Source: Drosophila miranda
Taxonomy: Eukaryota > Arthropoda > Insecta > Diptera > Drosophilidae
Assembly (NCBI RefSeq): GCF_003369915.1
Contig: NW_022881625.1
Span: 9,858,001-9,922,000 of the forward strand
Direction: 5' to 3'
Length of the DNA stretch: 64,000 bases
Shown here: positions 45,702 to 57,109 of the stretch, in pieces
Layout of the letters: every line of letters starts with the position of its first letter
Position numbering within the stretch: position 1 is the first letter of the stretch
Made by a program: the position numbers and the translations under genes
The notes under the pieces: model-generated
What the model was told of the DNA's origin: nothing
Database searches by the model: none
Seen by the model: the letters and a program-made list of their open reading frames with translations, nothing else

Positions 45702-48043
45702 TCTGCTGTCTGCAAAGAGTCAAGTGAGAATGGGGAGGATGAGCTATGTCTATGTGGGCTTTCGTTAATCTTATCCAACCCACGCTGCGTATGAGTAACT
45801 TCTAATGCCGTTTCTATGAAAATGATGCCAGAACCCGCATTGTTAGAGCTCTGCTCTGGTCAATGGAGGGAGGTCTGACCCAACAGACGGTTTCCGTACA
45901 GACCTTGAAATGGCCGAAACAAAAGCATGAGAGTGGACCGACCCCCGCAACAAACGGTATTTGACAACGCTTCATGCTACGATGATTTTCACACAAATGA
46001 CTGTCTGTCCATGGAGCTGGCCAGCAGCTGGAGGCAGAGCCACAGTCAGAGCCACAGTCTGAGCCACAGTCACAGCCACATCCGCAGCCGAAAGCTACCC
46101 CACAGGTTTCTCGAAAAATAAAAACCAAATCTTCGTTTTGGGGGCAATTAAAGAAAGCGTCTTTAAGTGGTTTTTGTGGTACCCGAACTACAGACTTAAT
46201 TTGCCCTCCCGTGTAGTTATTAAATTATAACAATCCAACTGAAGACAAGGTAAGACAAGGCCTGAGAAGTACTCAGGGAGTGGCTTGATTGTTCAAAGTG
46301 ATCTACAAATTTGAATCAAGTTTGGTGTTCGATCTCGCTCGCCTTTTGGTATATCAAAATTTAACGATCATAAAGAATAATCATAAAATAATCGACACAT
46401 CAATATCAATTAGCAATCAATTGGTTACGCTTTATGCTTTGAATACTGTTCCGAATGGAGCTTTAGATAAAGCCCTGGGCAGTGCTGAAATCTTGCGATT
46501 TATAGGCGGCTCTTTTCGTAAATTTCAAGGCGGCTTCTTCTGTGGGATCTGATCCCTCCAGCCGTCAGCTCAACGTCTTCTCCGCTCTGTTGTGTTCTGT
46601 TCTGTTCTGTTCCGTTCTGTCTGCTGTCTGCTTTGATGCTTGAAATGTGTGAGAAATCGGCTAATCACACATGAGACCTGGCTAATTTGAATATTCCCCC
46701 ACTGATTGTTTATCAATAGCCTTCGAATTGGGAATCAGGAAACATCGTCTTCTCTTTTTTAGGTAGCTTTTCGGCTAATGTTGCTTTAGTATGCAAACAA
46801 ATTGAGGATTGTAAATGACGCCCCTGGGCTCAAAATTTGTCGTTGATAAGATAAACAGAATCGCACAATCACCTTCCTTAATTGGCCCTTTATTTGATAT
46901 TTTCTTGTCTCCCATCTTAACCTCTTCCCCATTCTGGTATTTGTTTTTCCACCTGAGTACGAGTATTTGCCCAAGCAATTGGCAAACAACTTCATTGTTT
47001 GTCCAAGCTGAAGCTCGACCCAAAGTCTTACTAAGACATCGGTTGACAGAATGGCGTAATATCACAATAATTAACAGAAAACTTAACAGCAAACGATTTC
47101 AAAAGTGAGCAACTCCTCTCTCAGTCGCATCTGACCCTAGCAATTAAGAGCACTACTTTCAGAAATATTGATGTAGTCAAGGTAATCTATACTTATTACG
47201 AAAAGCTTCGGAAAACACAAATTGCCCTTAAACTCTTAAACATTTGCTTCATCTACGGAAACCAGTCGAAATCAGAGAGTATACGGAGTCTGGAGTGGAA
47301 TTTTATTCCCCCTTCTCTTGGAGCTCACATATGTATATACTATAACACTGTTAAAAAAAAAGTACTCGTATCACTCTGGAATTTGAGAATAAAGTGTGTC
47401 ACAAAGGAAAGGGAGTCCAACGACATTATTACTAGTTTTAAAAGAAAAATAATAATGAGATTATCTTCATTCGCGATTCGAAAACTGTTTCGACTTCTCA
47501 GTTTTTCTTTGAGTGAATTTATATTTATAAACCTTTCAGCCCTGTTCTTCTTTCTGTCTGTGGAAACATCTGGAATTTGGAGACTGAGAGAGCTGGAGCC
47601 TAGTAAACTGCCCAACAAAATTGGCTCTGAGCTGCACACCGAATCCTCTACTAAAGTTCTTTGTGTTGGTGCAGCTGCAAAAGTGAAATCAGCAAATGAC
47701 AACACATCGGAAAGAGTAAGTAGAAGGGGGACAGACGTGATTAAGGTAAAGTTTTTAACGCGATAAACTGAATATGTATATGTCCAGCTGCACAGGATCA
47801 GCCGCGTTTCTCCGATCGTCTGTCAATAATTTATACCATATACGTACTGTCTTACACTGCTATAACATTCTCACATGATATTTTACCATACCCTTCCCGA
47901 ATACGTGATGTGATCAGATCGAGAGACCCTCTAGCTGCGTGGGAGGATGAGAGCAGAGTAAGCACTAAACTAAATTGCTTGTCCATAAAGTCTGTTTTTT
48001 GGCAAACTGTGCTTGGATTGTTTATCCAATTTATGGCATTATT
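45702..48043. other. Upstream region of painless copy 1
   Basis: Non-coding upstream DNA. It includes a 12-bp tandem repeat (AGCCACAGTCAG-type, about 46028-46082, one unit longer than in copy 2) and a TTCTG repeat near 46590-46620. ORFs at 46289-46552 and 47383-47766 lack any family resemblance and are not called. The part from 47588 is absent from copy 2. Confidence 0.5.
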
Positions 48044-49030
48044 ATACCCGATACTCAAAATGAGTACTGGGGTATATTAGATTTGTGGTAAAAGTGGATG
48101 TGTGTAACGACCAGAAGGAATCGTTTCCGACCCCATAAAGTATATATATTCTTGATCAGCATCAATAGCCGAGTAGATTGAGCCATGTCTGTCTGTCCGT
48201 CTGTCCGTCCGTTCGTCTGTCCGTCCCCTTCAGCGCCTAGTGCTCAAAGACTATAAGAGCTATAGCAACGATGTTTTGGATCCAGACTTCTGTGATATGT
48301 CACTGCTACAAGAAAATTTCAAAACTTTGCCCCGCCCACTTCCGCTCCCACAAAGCGCGAAAATCTTTGGCATCCACTATTTCGACGATACGAGAAAACC
48401 AAAAACGCAAAAACGTAGAAGATGACTATATCTTCTAGAGGGCAAATTCTGAACCAGATCGTATAATTATTATAGCCAGAATCAAGAAAACAATTTCATT
48501 CTTTCTCGCTCTGTCTCTCTCTAACACACAGGTTTCATGGTCGGTTTTGCCAATTGCAAAATATGAGTTCAAGGATCTCAGAACCCATAAGAGCTAGAGC
48601 AACCAAATTTGGTATCCACACTCCTGTGATATCTGACCTTGACCGTTTTGTGTCAAAATTTCGCCACACCCCCTTCCGCCCCGCAAAGGACGAAAATCTG
48701 GGGCATCCACAAATCTCAGAGACTATTAACGCTAGAGTAACCAAATTTAGTATCCGCACTCCTGTTAGATCTCACTATAAAACGTATATCTCAAAATTTC
48801 GTCCCACCCCCTTCCGCCCACACAAAGGACGAAAATCTGTTCCATCCACAATATTGCAGATTCGAGAAAACTAAAAACGCAAAATTATAGATAATGACCA
48901 TATCTATCAGTTTGCTGAATCTGGATCAGATCGGATCATTTTTGTAGCCAAAAGCAAGAAATCAATTTGCAGTATCGGGTATAAATGTAGAGTTGCGGTC
49001 TCCGCAGCAACTCACAACGTTCCCCCTCGT
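48044..49030 (+). mobile_element. ISY/DINE-1-like repeat (copy 3)
   Basis: It runs from TATACCCGATACTCAAAATG to the hairpin end GTAGAGTTGCGGTCTCCGC...CCCCCTCGT. The GTCC microsatellite is at 48186-48226 and the reverse-complement GA tract at about 48499-48524. Most of it is inside the painless duplication. Its right end is the mirror image of the left end of copy 4. Confidence 0.75.
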
Positions 49031-49788
49031 TTTTTTTATGCATTCTCAGCGTTTTGCTGCACTTAATGAACAACAGGCGATGGTCTGGCCCGAGACGCTT
49101 TGTTTACACTTGGCATTAAAACTGGAAAAACAAAGGGAAATAACCAAAAATTCTAGTATGAAGAAAAAAGTACTCGGGTGTGGCAGAAAAAAACTACAAT
49201 CTTGATCTACAAATGAAGTTTTTTTACAGTGAAATATATACTTGACTTGAAGTGAAACGCAGCTCCGAAATTGTCATCATAAAAACTTCGTAATTAAGAT
49301 GAATTCGTGAGGAGATGGGGCTGGAGCTGAGACCAAGCATGACTTCATGCTGAACCGCCTCCGAGTGGCATCCGCAGATAAAAAGCAACAAAATATAGTT
49401 GTATACAAGAAATGTTTAGCTGGCACCGAAATACGGACAGCTCACAAACACATGGACACATGCTTAACTTAACTAAAGTGGATACCCACACACATGCATC
49501 GCATATACATGCTCTATATTGGGTATATACATAAGTACTACTCGTACTCGCTGTGCACTTCATAAACAATTGGCTGGCCTACATCATGTACTCGTACAAC
49601 ACACAACAAAAGATTTGAGGGGGGTGTGTGTGGAGTGGGAGAATTGGGGGGATGTCAGTCAGTGCCCCGCACGTTTCGATAATTTCGAATAATTTAATTA
49701 AGCCCAGACGAGGCGGCAGTACTGGGACTTTCACGATTCTCCCCGGAACTTCCAAAAGCCCTGAAAATGGCAAGATTTAAAAAAAAAA
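49031..49788. other. Spacer between two inverted ISY-like copies
   Basis: Unique AT-rich DNA with no supportable gene. It is bounded by inverted ISY-like ends that are identical over more than 150 bp, including the variant GGTCTCC/GGAGACC loop. Confidence 0.5.
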
Positions 49789-50918
49789 ACGAGGGGAACG
49801 TTGTGAGTTGCTGCGGAGACCGCAACTCTACATTTATACCCGATACTGCAAATTGATTTCTTGCTTTTGGCTACAAAAATGATCCGATCTGATCCAGATT
49901 CAGCAAACTGATAGATATGGTCATTATCTATAATTTTGCGTTTTTAGTTTTCTCGAATGTGGGGGCGGAAAAGGGTGGGGCGAAATTCTGAGAAATACGT
50001 TTTATAGTGAGATCTAACAGAAGTGCGGATACCAAATTTGGTTACTCTAGCTTTAATAGTCTCTGAGATTTGTGGATGCCCCAGATTTTCGTCCTTTGCG
50101 GGGGCGGAAGGGGGTGTGGCGAAATTTGGACACGAAACGGTCAAAGTCCGATATCACAGGAGTGTGGATACCAAATTTGGTTGCTCTGGCTCTTATAGGT
50201 TCTGAGATCCTTGAACTCATATTTTGCAATTGGCAAAGCCGACCATGAAACCTGTGTGTTAGAGAGAGACAGAGCGAGAAAGAATGAAATTGTTTTCTTG
50301 ATTCTGGCTATAATAATAATACGATCTGGTTGAGACTTTACACTCTAGAACATATAGTCATCCTCTACGATTCTGCATTTTTGGTGTTATCGTATCTTTA
50401 AAAATGTGGATGCCACAGATTTTCGTCCTTTGCGGGGGCGGAAGGGGGTGTGGCGAAATTTTGACACAAAACGGTCAAGGTCCGATATCACAGGAGTGTG
50501 GATACCAAATTTGGTTGCTCTAGCTCTTATGGGTTCTGAGATCCTTGAACTCATATTTTGCAATTGGCAAAACCGACCATGAAACCTGTGTATTAGAGAG
50601 AGACAGAGCGAGAAAGAATGAAATTGTTTTCTTGATTCTGGCTATAATAATTATACGATCTGGTTCAGATTTTTTACTCTAAAACTCGCAGAGTCATAGA
50701 TAACGACCGTATCTATCAGATTGCTGAATCTGGTTTAGATCAGATAATTTTTATAGCCAAAAGGAACAAATCAATTTGCAGTGGCTACGCAGCTCCCGAC
50801 GTCACGCTCAGACTGATTTTCTGTAGAGGCGTCTGCCGGAGGAGAGCCATACTGACTTAGTATCGGGTATAACTGTAGAGTTGCGGTGTCCGCAGCAACT
50901 CACAACGTTCCCCCTCGT
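49789..50918 (-). mobile_element. ISY/DINE-1-like repeat, most complete copy (copy 4)
   Basis: 1,130 bp with inverted ends of about 57 bp: ACGAGGGGAACGTTGTGAG... at the left and its complement ending CCCCCTCGT at the right, each with the GAGTTGC/GCAACTC hairpin followed by the TATACCCGATACT block. It holds an internal direct duplication of period about 334 bp (50091 and 50425), each unit with a GA tract (about 50261-50287 and 50594-50620). No coding capacity. The size fits the ISY family of obscura-group flies. Confidence 0.78.
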
Positions 50919-51680
50919 CTATGATTCTGCGTTTTTCGTTTAGTTTTTTTTTTAGTTTTGCCGCATGGTTTGCATAAATTTCCATTTGGATTTCCATTGC
51001 CATTGCCATTGACTGCCTCGTTAGCTAGCCCCTTAGACCCATCAACTTTTGATTGATTTGATCCGATACGCTACGCTCCTCAGCTTAGCTAAAGATTAAT
51101 TTATAAAACAAAAGATATACAAAAAGGGTAATAAAAGAGTAACGAACAAGATTAAGAACCATTAACCATAATATGTGCGTAAACAACACACACATTTTGA
51201 ACCGAATCATGTCAAATGCAAAAAAAAAACAAAACGAAAACAGAAAACAGAAAACCAATTAAAGATAATAAAACTATTATAACGAAAAGAAAAAGAAATG
51301 AAAATTCAAGAATGCATAAATATACAAAATGGTACATACAGTAAAGATATTCGTTTAAACAATATTTACTGTCTATATAACCATTATATACAACTTACTT
51401 ACTGACAACAAATTATTAAGGGTTTTGTTCAATTTCATTATTCAATTTCAGACTAACTTAAACTTACAGTCTGCTCTGAATACGGGTTAAATGCTAGTGC
51501 TGTGCTAGTTGATTATTACTCGTACAATAAATACGATAGCTTAGAGCCATCCAGCGTCCCTGTTCACCGGTGGATCAAGCCTTCAGAACAACAAAATCAA
51601 TCAAACAACAACAATCAATTCAAAAATCAATCAAACAACAAACAAAAATTGAACACTACAGCTAAAAATCTTGTACAGGC
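50919..51680. other. A/T-rich sequence of unknown role
   Basis: A-rich, with several AATAAA-like signals; it resembles 3' UTR or intergenic DNA. A plus-strand frame from 51502 has a short protein-like start (K-Y-D-S-L-E-P-S-S-V-P-V-H-R-W) that runs into the tandem array, perhaps the tail of a lost gene. No family was recognised. Confidence 0.35.
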
Positions 51681-52110
51681 TTCTACAGCTGAAAATCTTC
51701 TACAGGCTGAAATATTCTACATTCTACAGCTGAAAATCTTGTACAGGCTGAAAATATTCTACATTCTACAGCTGAAAATCTTGTACAGGCTTCTACAGCT
51801 GAAAATCTTGTACAGGCTGAAATATTCTACATTCAACAGCTGAAAATCTTGTACAGGCTGAAAATATTCTACATTCTACAGCTGAAAATCTTGTACAGGC
51901 TTCTACAGCTGAAAATCTTGTACAGGCTGAAATATTCTACATTCTACAGCTGAAAATCTTGTACAGGCTGAAAATATTCTACATTCTACAACTGAAAATC
52001 TTGTACAGGCTTCTACAGCTGAAAATCTTGTACAGGCTGAAATATTCTACATTCTACAGCTGAAAATCTTGTACAGGCTGAAAATATTCTACATTCTACA
52101 GCTGAAAATA
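51681..52110. repeat. 110-bp higher-order tandem array
   Basis: TTCTACAGCTGAAAATCTTGT blocks recur. The junction GGC-TTCTACAGCT lies at 51681, 51791, 51901 and 52011, an exact 110-bp period. Each unit is built from three 27-bp blocks separated by 14-15-bp TGAAATATTCTACA linkers. Confidence 0.9.
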
Positions 52111-52264
52111 CATTAATTATGTATAGTACATGTATAATACATACTACATAAAATAAATAAAATAAAAAACAAATTATTATTATTATTATTATTGTTATTA
52201 TTATTAAAATTAATATAATTATACTACATACTACAAAATATTTTCTAACGTCTTATTTAATAAT

Positions 52265-53543
52265 TTAATTTTTTGGTCCATTATTTGGAGAGCCATGAAC
52301 ACTACAGTTGTAGCATAATATACTGGGGTTTCTGTTGAAATCTTCTTTAAACGATACTTTCATTATGTTTATAAAAATTGTTGATAAATGCTTGCCACGT
52401 TCCTCGAAGGTATTGCTGTTCATGTTGTTAAAACATATTAGTTCGTTTCTAAATTCGAAATGTTTTTCAACAGCGCGTAATAAGTTCATTATTTCATTTT
52501 TAATGATTTCTTAAACCTTATCAGACATTAGGTAGTCGGGCAAGTTGTCTACCGACTTCGTAGCCTCAAAGATACTCTTGTAATTTTCTTTCCTGTATTC
52601 CTTGACATACATATTTGACAACAACACATCCTCATGTATATCATTTTTTAGGATAACCTTTTTGAGGTGGGGCAGATCCCACAATATGGGGAATTTTCCC
52701 CTTACACTTTTGCACGGCATGAAATTTGCCAAGCAGTGGTCGGATCCAACTGCCAACAGTTGACTTGACAAGCACCCACTCTCAACCTCTCTCAATACTA
52801 AATCGAGTCCTTCCTTGACCGCATTCCTGCCTAGTGCAGATGTTTTGGAAACGGGACAAATGTGGAAATACAAATAATGAATTTCATTCCCGTTAATTGG
52901 GATTGCAGCGACTGCAAGAATTTTCCATTTATGTACCGGTCCTTTTTTTGCATATTGGTACCACGGCATGTGATACTCATCCATGAAAATGGAAAATTCT
53001 GAGTCGCTTAGTTTCTGTAAATTTACAGTCATGTTAATGCGTCCATTCATTATGTTTCCTTGCATTTTCAGTTCTTCCAAAGCGTCCGTTACCAGCTTTT
53101 CGGGGGCCTGTACCTTTGTGCAATTCATTGCTCGCTTGAAGGCGACCAATATCGTTACCGACGATACCTGGAGGAAGAAAAGTCTGATTCACCTGCTCCA
53201 ATGTAATTGCCACAATCTACTCACCTTCAGTGTCGTCGTCGTCAACATCCATAGGCAATGTACTAACCAGCCGGTCCAGCGGTCCACACGGCAGATGTTC
53301 CTCTGCCTCTTTGTCCTGATACGGCTCGAACAGATTGAGTTCATTTATGTCCTCATCGAAACACGACAATTGCGACGGCTCCAACAGATTGAGTTCATTT
53401 ATGTCCCCATCGAAACACGACAATTGCGACGGCTCGAACATATCTTCCTCTATGTCCTGATACGGCTCGAACAGATTGAGTTCCTTTATGTCCTCATCGA
53501 AACACGACAATTTATGCATTTCTGAATCTATCTTTTTATCCAT
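52265..53543 (-). pseudogene. Unrecognised gene, acidic repeats plus possible transposase-like domain
   Basis: Exon 1 (53543 to about 53225) encodes an acidic protein start with three to four 19-residue repeats (S-C-F-D-E-D-I-N-E-L-N-L-F-E-P; DNA period 57 bp). A GTGAGT donor at 53224-53219 and CTCCAG acceptor at 53173-53168 suggest a 57-nt intron, but the phases do not match the downstream frame. That frame (53149-52511) has M-D-E-Y-H-M-P-W, A-V-G-S-D-H-C-L-A-N-F and W-D-L-P-H-L-K-K, in an order reminiscent of RNase H-fold transposases of the P/THAP9 type; this is a weak guess. A TAA at 52511 interrupts the frame, which reopens in phase to 52265. Probably a decayed transposon or host gene. 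Confidence 0.45.
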
Positions 53544-53883
53544 CTTGGCGCGGTTCTTGGGTTACTCTTATTAACTTATTTCACTCTTTTCTCTATTTTT
53601 GTCGATCGTCGAATAACTCGCCTCAGACTTATCGCAGTATAATATCGCATAAAACCTATCGCAGTATCATATCGCAGTAAAATAATTGCAGTATAATATT
53701 TCGATCGGTTAGGGTTAATATATGTTGCCTTACAATTATTTTATTTTTATTTTTATACATGTTGAAATCAGGAGTACAATCGAGTACATTGGTATTTCTT
53801 ATAATACTATCGATGAGTAAATACCAAATCCATACATGCCCCGTTATTTAAAACATAAATAAAGAACACAAAATAAGACAAAG
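53544..53883. promoter_or_regulatory. Shared intergenic region of the divergent gene pair
   Basis: 340 bp separate the divergent starts. It contains four loose repeats of TATCGCAGTATAATA (about 53628-53698) and a TACTATCGATGAG segment within a short inverted repeat (TTGGTATTT/AAATACCAA, about 53788-53829). A bidirectional promoter is plausible but unproven. Confidence 0.35.
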
Positions 53884-55151
53884 ATGTACATTAATTTGGG
53901 AGGTGTAAGAATTGACGGGGTGGACAGTGCCCTTGTTAATGTATTATGCGGGATATACTGGGACCATCTGCAAGGCCGGAAAGTGCAAAGCCCGAAAGCA
54001 CAGGAAATTGACAACATGACGTTGTCGTTCGGTGGAGCCCAAGTTTGCAACATAAGTGCAGCAGGAGTAATTAATTTGTACTTTTTTTTTCAGGACCATC
54101 AACGTAAGGGTAAGTAAATTAGTTACATTTATATTATATTCTTCTAATAATGTGTTCCATTCAGCGGGGACGACGCACGCGAAGTATGCTGAGCCTGTTA
54201 CTCAGGTGCAGAATATTTCTGTTCTGATGATATCTCAGGATATTGAGGATATTGACAACAATATGAACGGTGATACGGAGGAGTCGGCCACAACTCAGGA
54301 TATTGAGGATATTGACAATATGCACGGTGATACGGAGGAGTCGGCCACAACTCAGGATATTGAGGATATTGACAACAATATGAACGGTCATACGGAGGAG
54401 ACGGCCACAACTCACGATATTGAGGATATTGACAATATTCACGGTGATACGGAGGAGTCGGCCACACCTCAGGATATTGAGGATATTGACAACAATATGC
54501 ACGGTCATACGGAGGAGTCGGCCACAACTCACGATATTGAGGAGAATATTAACAACATTTCTGACAATATTCACAATATTTCTGATTATACAGTCAATGA
54601 TATGGAGTGTACTATTTCTGATGAAATATATGATTCGTCTGAGCCAGTGCACCACATGGAGGAGAAGCAGGAGCAGGAGGTTCGGGAGGATCCGGACTTA
54701 AGTAAGTAAATAAGTAAAATTTAAAAAAAATAAATATAATAACTTCTTAATTCTCCAGACATGGTTACTGAAGACATTCTTAGTACTGAAAGTGGAAAGG
54801 ACAATTTGAAAACACCGATTTCCCCTAAGGCTTCGCCCCCCGTGCATGGCAGCAAGTGCAAACTATGCGGCAAAATGATTGGAAGGTTGAGCACCTTGGG
54901 AAACCACGTAATGAACCAACATTACACAGCAATAAGAGGTATGGTTTCAAAGAATTCGAAGACAATGCAAAAAATTGCTGCCGTTTTTAAGGAAAAAAAA
55001 AGTGACCATGTTAAGACTATCAGAGGAAACTGGGGTGCCGGCCGAGTATTTGAGGGCGATAGTCATGTGCAGCGATGACTATAAAAAAATTGGGTGCCGC
55101 TTGTGGGCCGCCAAGACGGATGCAGAGAAGCTGAAGGACATCAACCAATAA
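53884..55151 (+). CDS. Unrecognised gene: acidic tandem repeats and BED-like zinc finger
   Basis: First open segment 53884-54109; intron 54110-54164 (GTAAGT...TTCAG). Exon 54165-54701 encodes five 19-21-residue repeats (Q-D-I-E-D-I-D-N-N-M-N-G-D-T-E-E-S-A-T-T) and an acidic tail. Intron 54702-54758 (GTAAGT...CCAG). The last exon has C-K-L-C-G-K-M-I-...-L-G-N-H-V-M-N-Q-H, a BED-type zinc finger pattern. All splice phases match. After the finger the frame shifts in a 9-A run near 54990-54998; another frame continues in protein-like fashion to TAA at 55149-55151, so a 1-nt indel (real or sequencing) is likely. BED fingers are common in transposases and their domesticated derivatives. The first segment reads through a poly-T acceptor-like site and may include unrecognised intron. 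Confidence 0.55.
54235..54534 (+). repeat. In-frame coding tandem repeat, about 60 bp x 5
   Basis: Units of 57-63 bp with core GATATTGAGGATATTGACAA and CATACGGAGGAGTCGGCCAC. Length changes are multiples of three, as expected under coding constraint. Confidence 0.85.
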
Positions 55152-56054
55152 CTGTATCGTTTTTTAATTTTAATATTTGATTTGAGTAGAAAAACTCGCC
55201 TGTTATTCGTAAATGTAACGACTGAAAATAAACTTATTGACAAAAAAGGGAGGAGTATTTATATTGTGTGGGCGCCTTTGGGCCAAGAAATCATCAAAGT
55301 TATTCACGTCGCACAGTTTGGGAAAAAACTGGACTGGAGTGGAGTCGACTGGAGGGACTGCAATGACACTTGCCGGCTGGCGGCCTCTTGGAAATTTTAA
55401 GCCTCGTTAAGCTTCTGGTCAACCGCCTGGCTGGTCTGCTTGAGCGCTCCATCGAATGGATTAACCTTCGCTCTGGATATACTGGAGTGCCCCCTATTAA
55501 TCCTAAGTGCTTCCTGTGATTTTATGTAAATTTGTACACGGGGAACAGAGGACTCCAAAGAGACCTCTCGAGCAGCAATTCAATGTACAAATGACAGGTT
55601 GGCTGTGACACAAAACAGCAGCTTAAGGAAGATGTAAAGCCAAGCAAAAATATACCCCCCCCTCCACCACTCTCCTTAACCGTTAACCCTTAACGCCTTA
55701 ATCCCAGAATGGTAGCCAACATTTCGGCCACAGGAGTATGGTGGCATGGTATTTATCGCAAGTCCTATCCCAAAACAACAAAGCCGATCAACTATTGCAA
55801 GTCGCAGCTCTGCCCAGGGAAAGTACGTCACCTGACCTGTGATTCGAAACACAACATCGAAGTGGGCCCTGAACTATCACTTGGAGCCGTTCAGAACTGG
55901 CTCTGGAAATCATTCAGTACGAATATCTGGAGAGAGCGGCACAACACAGAGAACGGCAGCAAATATCGAAAGCACAGGGAACATAAAGTAAATAAAAATA
56001 CAAATACAAAACAAAGCCCATGAACGAATATTTCCTCACAGGTGCTGGAATAAG
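55152..56054. other. Sequence between the zinc-finger gene and the membrane-protein gene
   Basis: AATAAA at about 55228 may serve the upstream gene. A plus-strand open stretch at 55709-56023 has no recognisable family and is not called. An acceptor-like CTCACAG ends just before the next gene start (about 56035-56041), so part of this may be 5' exon or intron of that gene. Confidence 0.4.
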
Positions 56055-57109
56055 ATGAATCCAACTATTAACAACCCACGTTCCCCATTCACCCGCTCGC
56101 GGAGTATTTTCGGATCCATGGGATCCTTCGCCTTTACCGACCAGCAGCAGCCGGGGCTGCAGGTCCCCCCCGAAGGTTCCGCCGACAAGAATGGACTCAA
56201 TGCGATGCCCTTCCTAGGCCAAATCCACACCAGTCCTCTGCTGTCCCGCCCAATGGGTCCAATAGGTCACGCTCACCCCCCACCTTCCCTCCGATGGGGG
56301 ATTCAGATGGGTGAGCGGCAGCAGCCCAGACTCCCCTTCCCCCCAGGACATAGCTTACACCCGGCTCCCCTGCAGATTCAATGCTGTGCCACAGATGGCT
56401 TCGAAGGGACCACCGCCCGTGTTGAGCTCCTTCTGGACAGGCGGCGCTTCTCCGGACAGCCGCGGAGACTACTCCGACGACCCCCACGAAGAGTACTCCG
56501 ACTGCCGCTACGAGGGCGACTACGAGGGCGACTACTCGATGCCCACCGAGGAGGACCAAGAGGAGGAGTCGTGCTCCTGTCAGAGCCAGACCTGTCAGCC
56601 AGAGCGAGTTCAGCTCGATAGAGCGCACCGAGTCGGACTCGGAGTGGGAGGAGCTCTCCGACGGCCCTTCCCCCAGGGTCTCCCCGCTGGAGTCCCTCGG
56701 CGCAGTCGTGCTCTCCACAATGCAGCCGGAGCACCGTCAGCGCATGGTGGCCTTGTACCACCTCGTCTTGGAGACCGCTGTGGTCAAGGTCGTGCTGCTG
56801 GTGCTGCAACTGCTGTGCTGCGCGGTTTTCTGGCTGGTCGATAATACCGTGGGCTTCAACGAAACCGTCGGCTCGAAGCGCCACCGATTGTGGAACAGCA
56901 AGTTCAAGCTGCGCACCATCCAGCGCCAGTTGCTGTGGCGCATGGCCAATGCCCGGGGCGACGAGACGCTCGTCTTCTTTGCCGTGCTCATGACCACGCC
57001 CTGGCTGTTCTCCCTCAGCCTCCTGGGATTCATCCTGTCCCTGGCGGCGCTCCTGAAGAAGACCGTCGAGCAGCTGGTGTTCCAGATACGCCTGCACCTC
57101 GTGCTCTAG
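56055..57109 (+). pseudogene. Unrecognised membrane protein gene with two frameshifts
   Basis: The ATG at 56055 opens a Pro/Ser-rich N-terminus. The plausible protein then moves to a second frame (about 56290-56600, acidic D/E/Y-rich with a C-S-C-Q-S-Q-T-C cluster) and to a third (about 56605-57109) with two hydrophobic segments (V-V-K-V-V-L-L-V-L-Q-L-L-C and L-F-S-L-S-L-L-G-F-I-L-S-L). TAG at 57107-57109. Compositional continuity and the long final frame argue for one gene broken by two small indels. I do not recognise the family; it would be anchored in a membrane near its C-terminus. Confidence 0.55.

Larger units (their letters stand above)
42918..48873 (-). repeat. painless duplication block, copy 1
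   Basis: About 5.95 kb: 3' flank, painless pseudogene, upstream region and most of an ISY-like element. It aligns in direct orientation with 57767-63152, nearly identical throughout. Copy 2 lacks about 565 bp corresponding to 47588-48153. Confidence 0.93.

Noticed and set aside
44207..45768. Plus-strand ORFs antisense to painless (several up to 189 codons)
   Set aside because: They are mirror frames of the channel coding sequence without domain similarity.
46289..46552. 87-codon ORF upstream of painless (also 61125-61388)
   Set aside because: AT-rich composition, no family resemblance; conserved between the copies only because the block is a recent duplication.
47383..47766. 127-codon plus-strand ORF upstream of painless copy 1
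   Set aside because: Not recognisable, interrupted in the second block by a deletion, and with non-coding-like composition.
51681..52110. Possible CRISPR-like array (regular 27-bp repeats)
   Set aside because: The linkers are themselves repeated and AT-rich, there are no unique spacers, and the setting is a fly genome; it is an ordinary tandem repeat.
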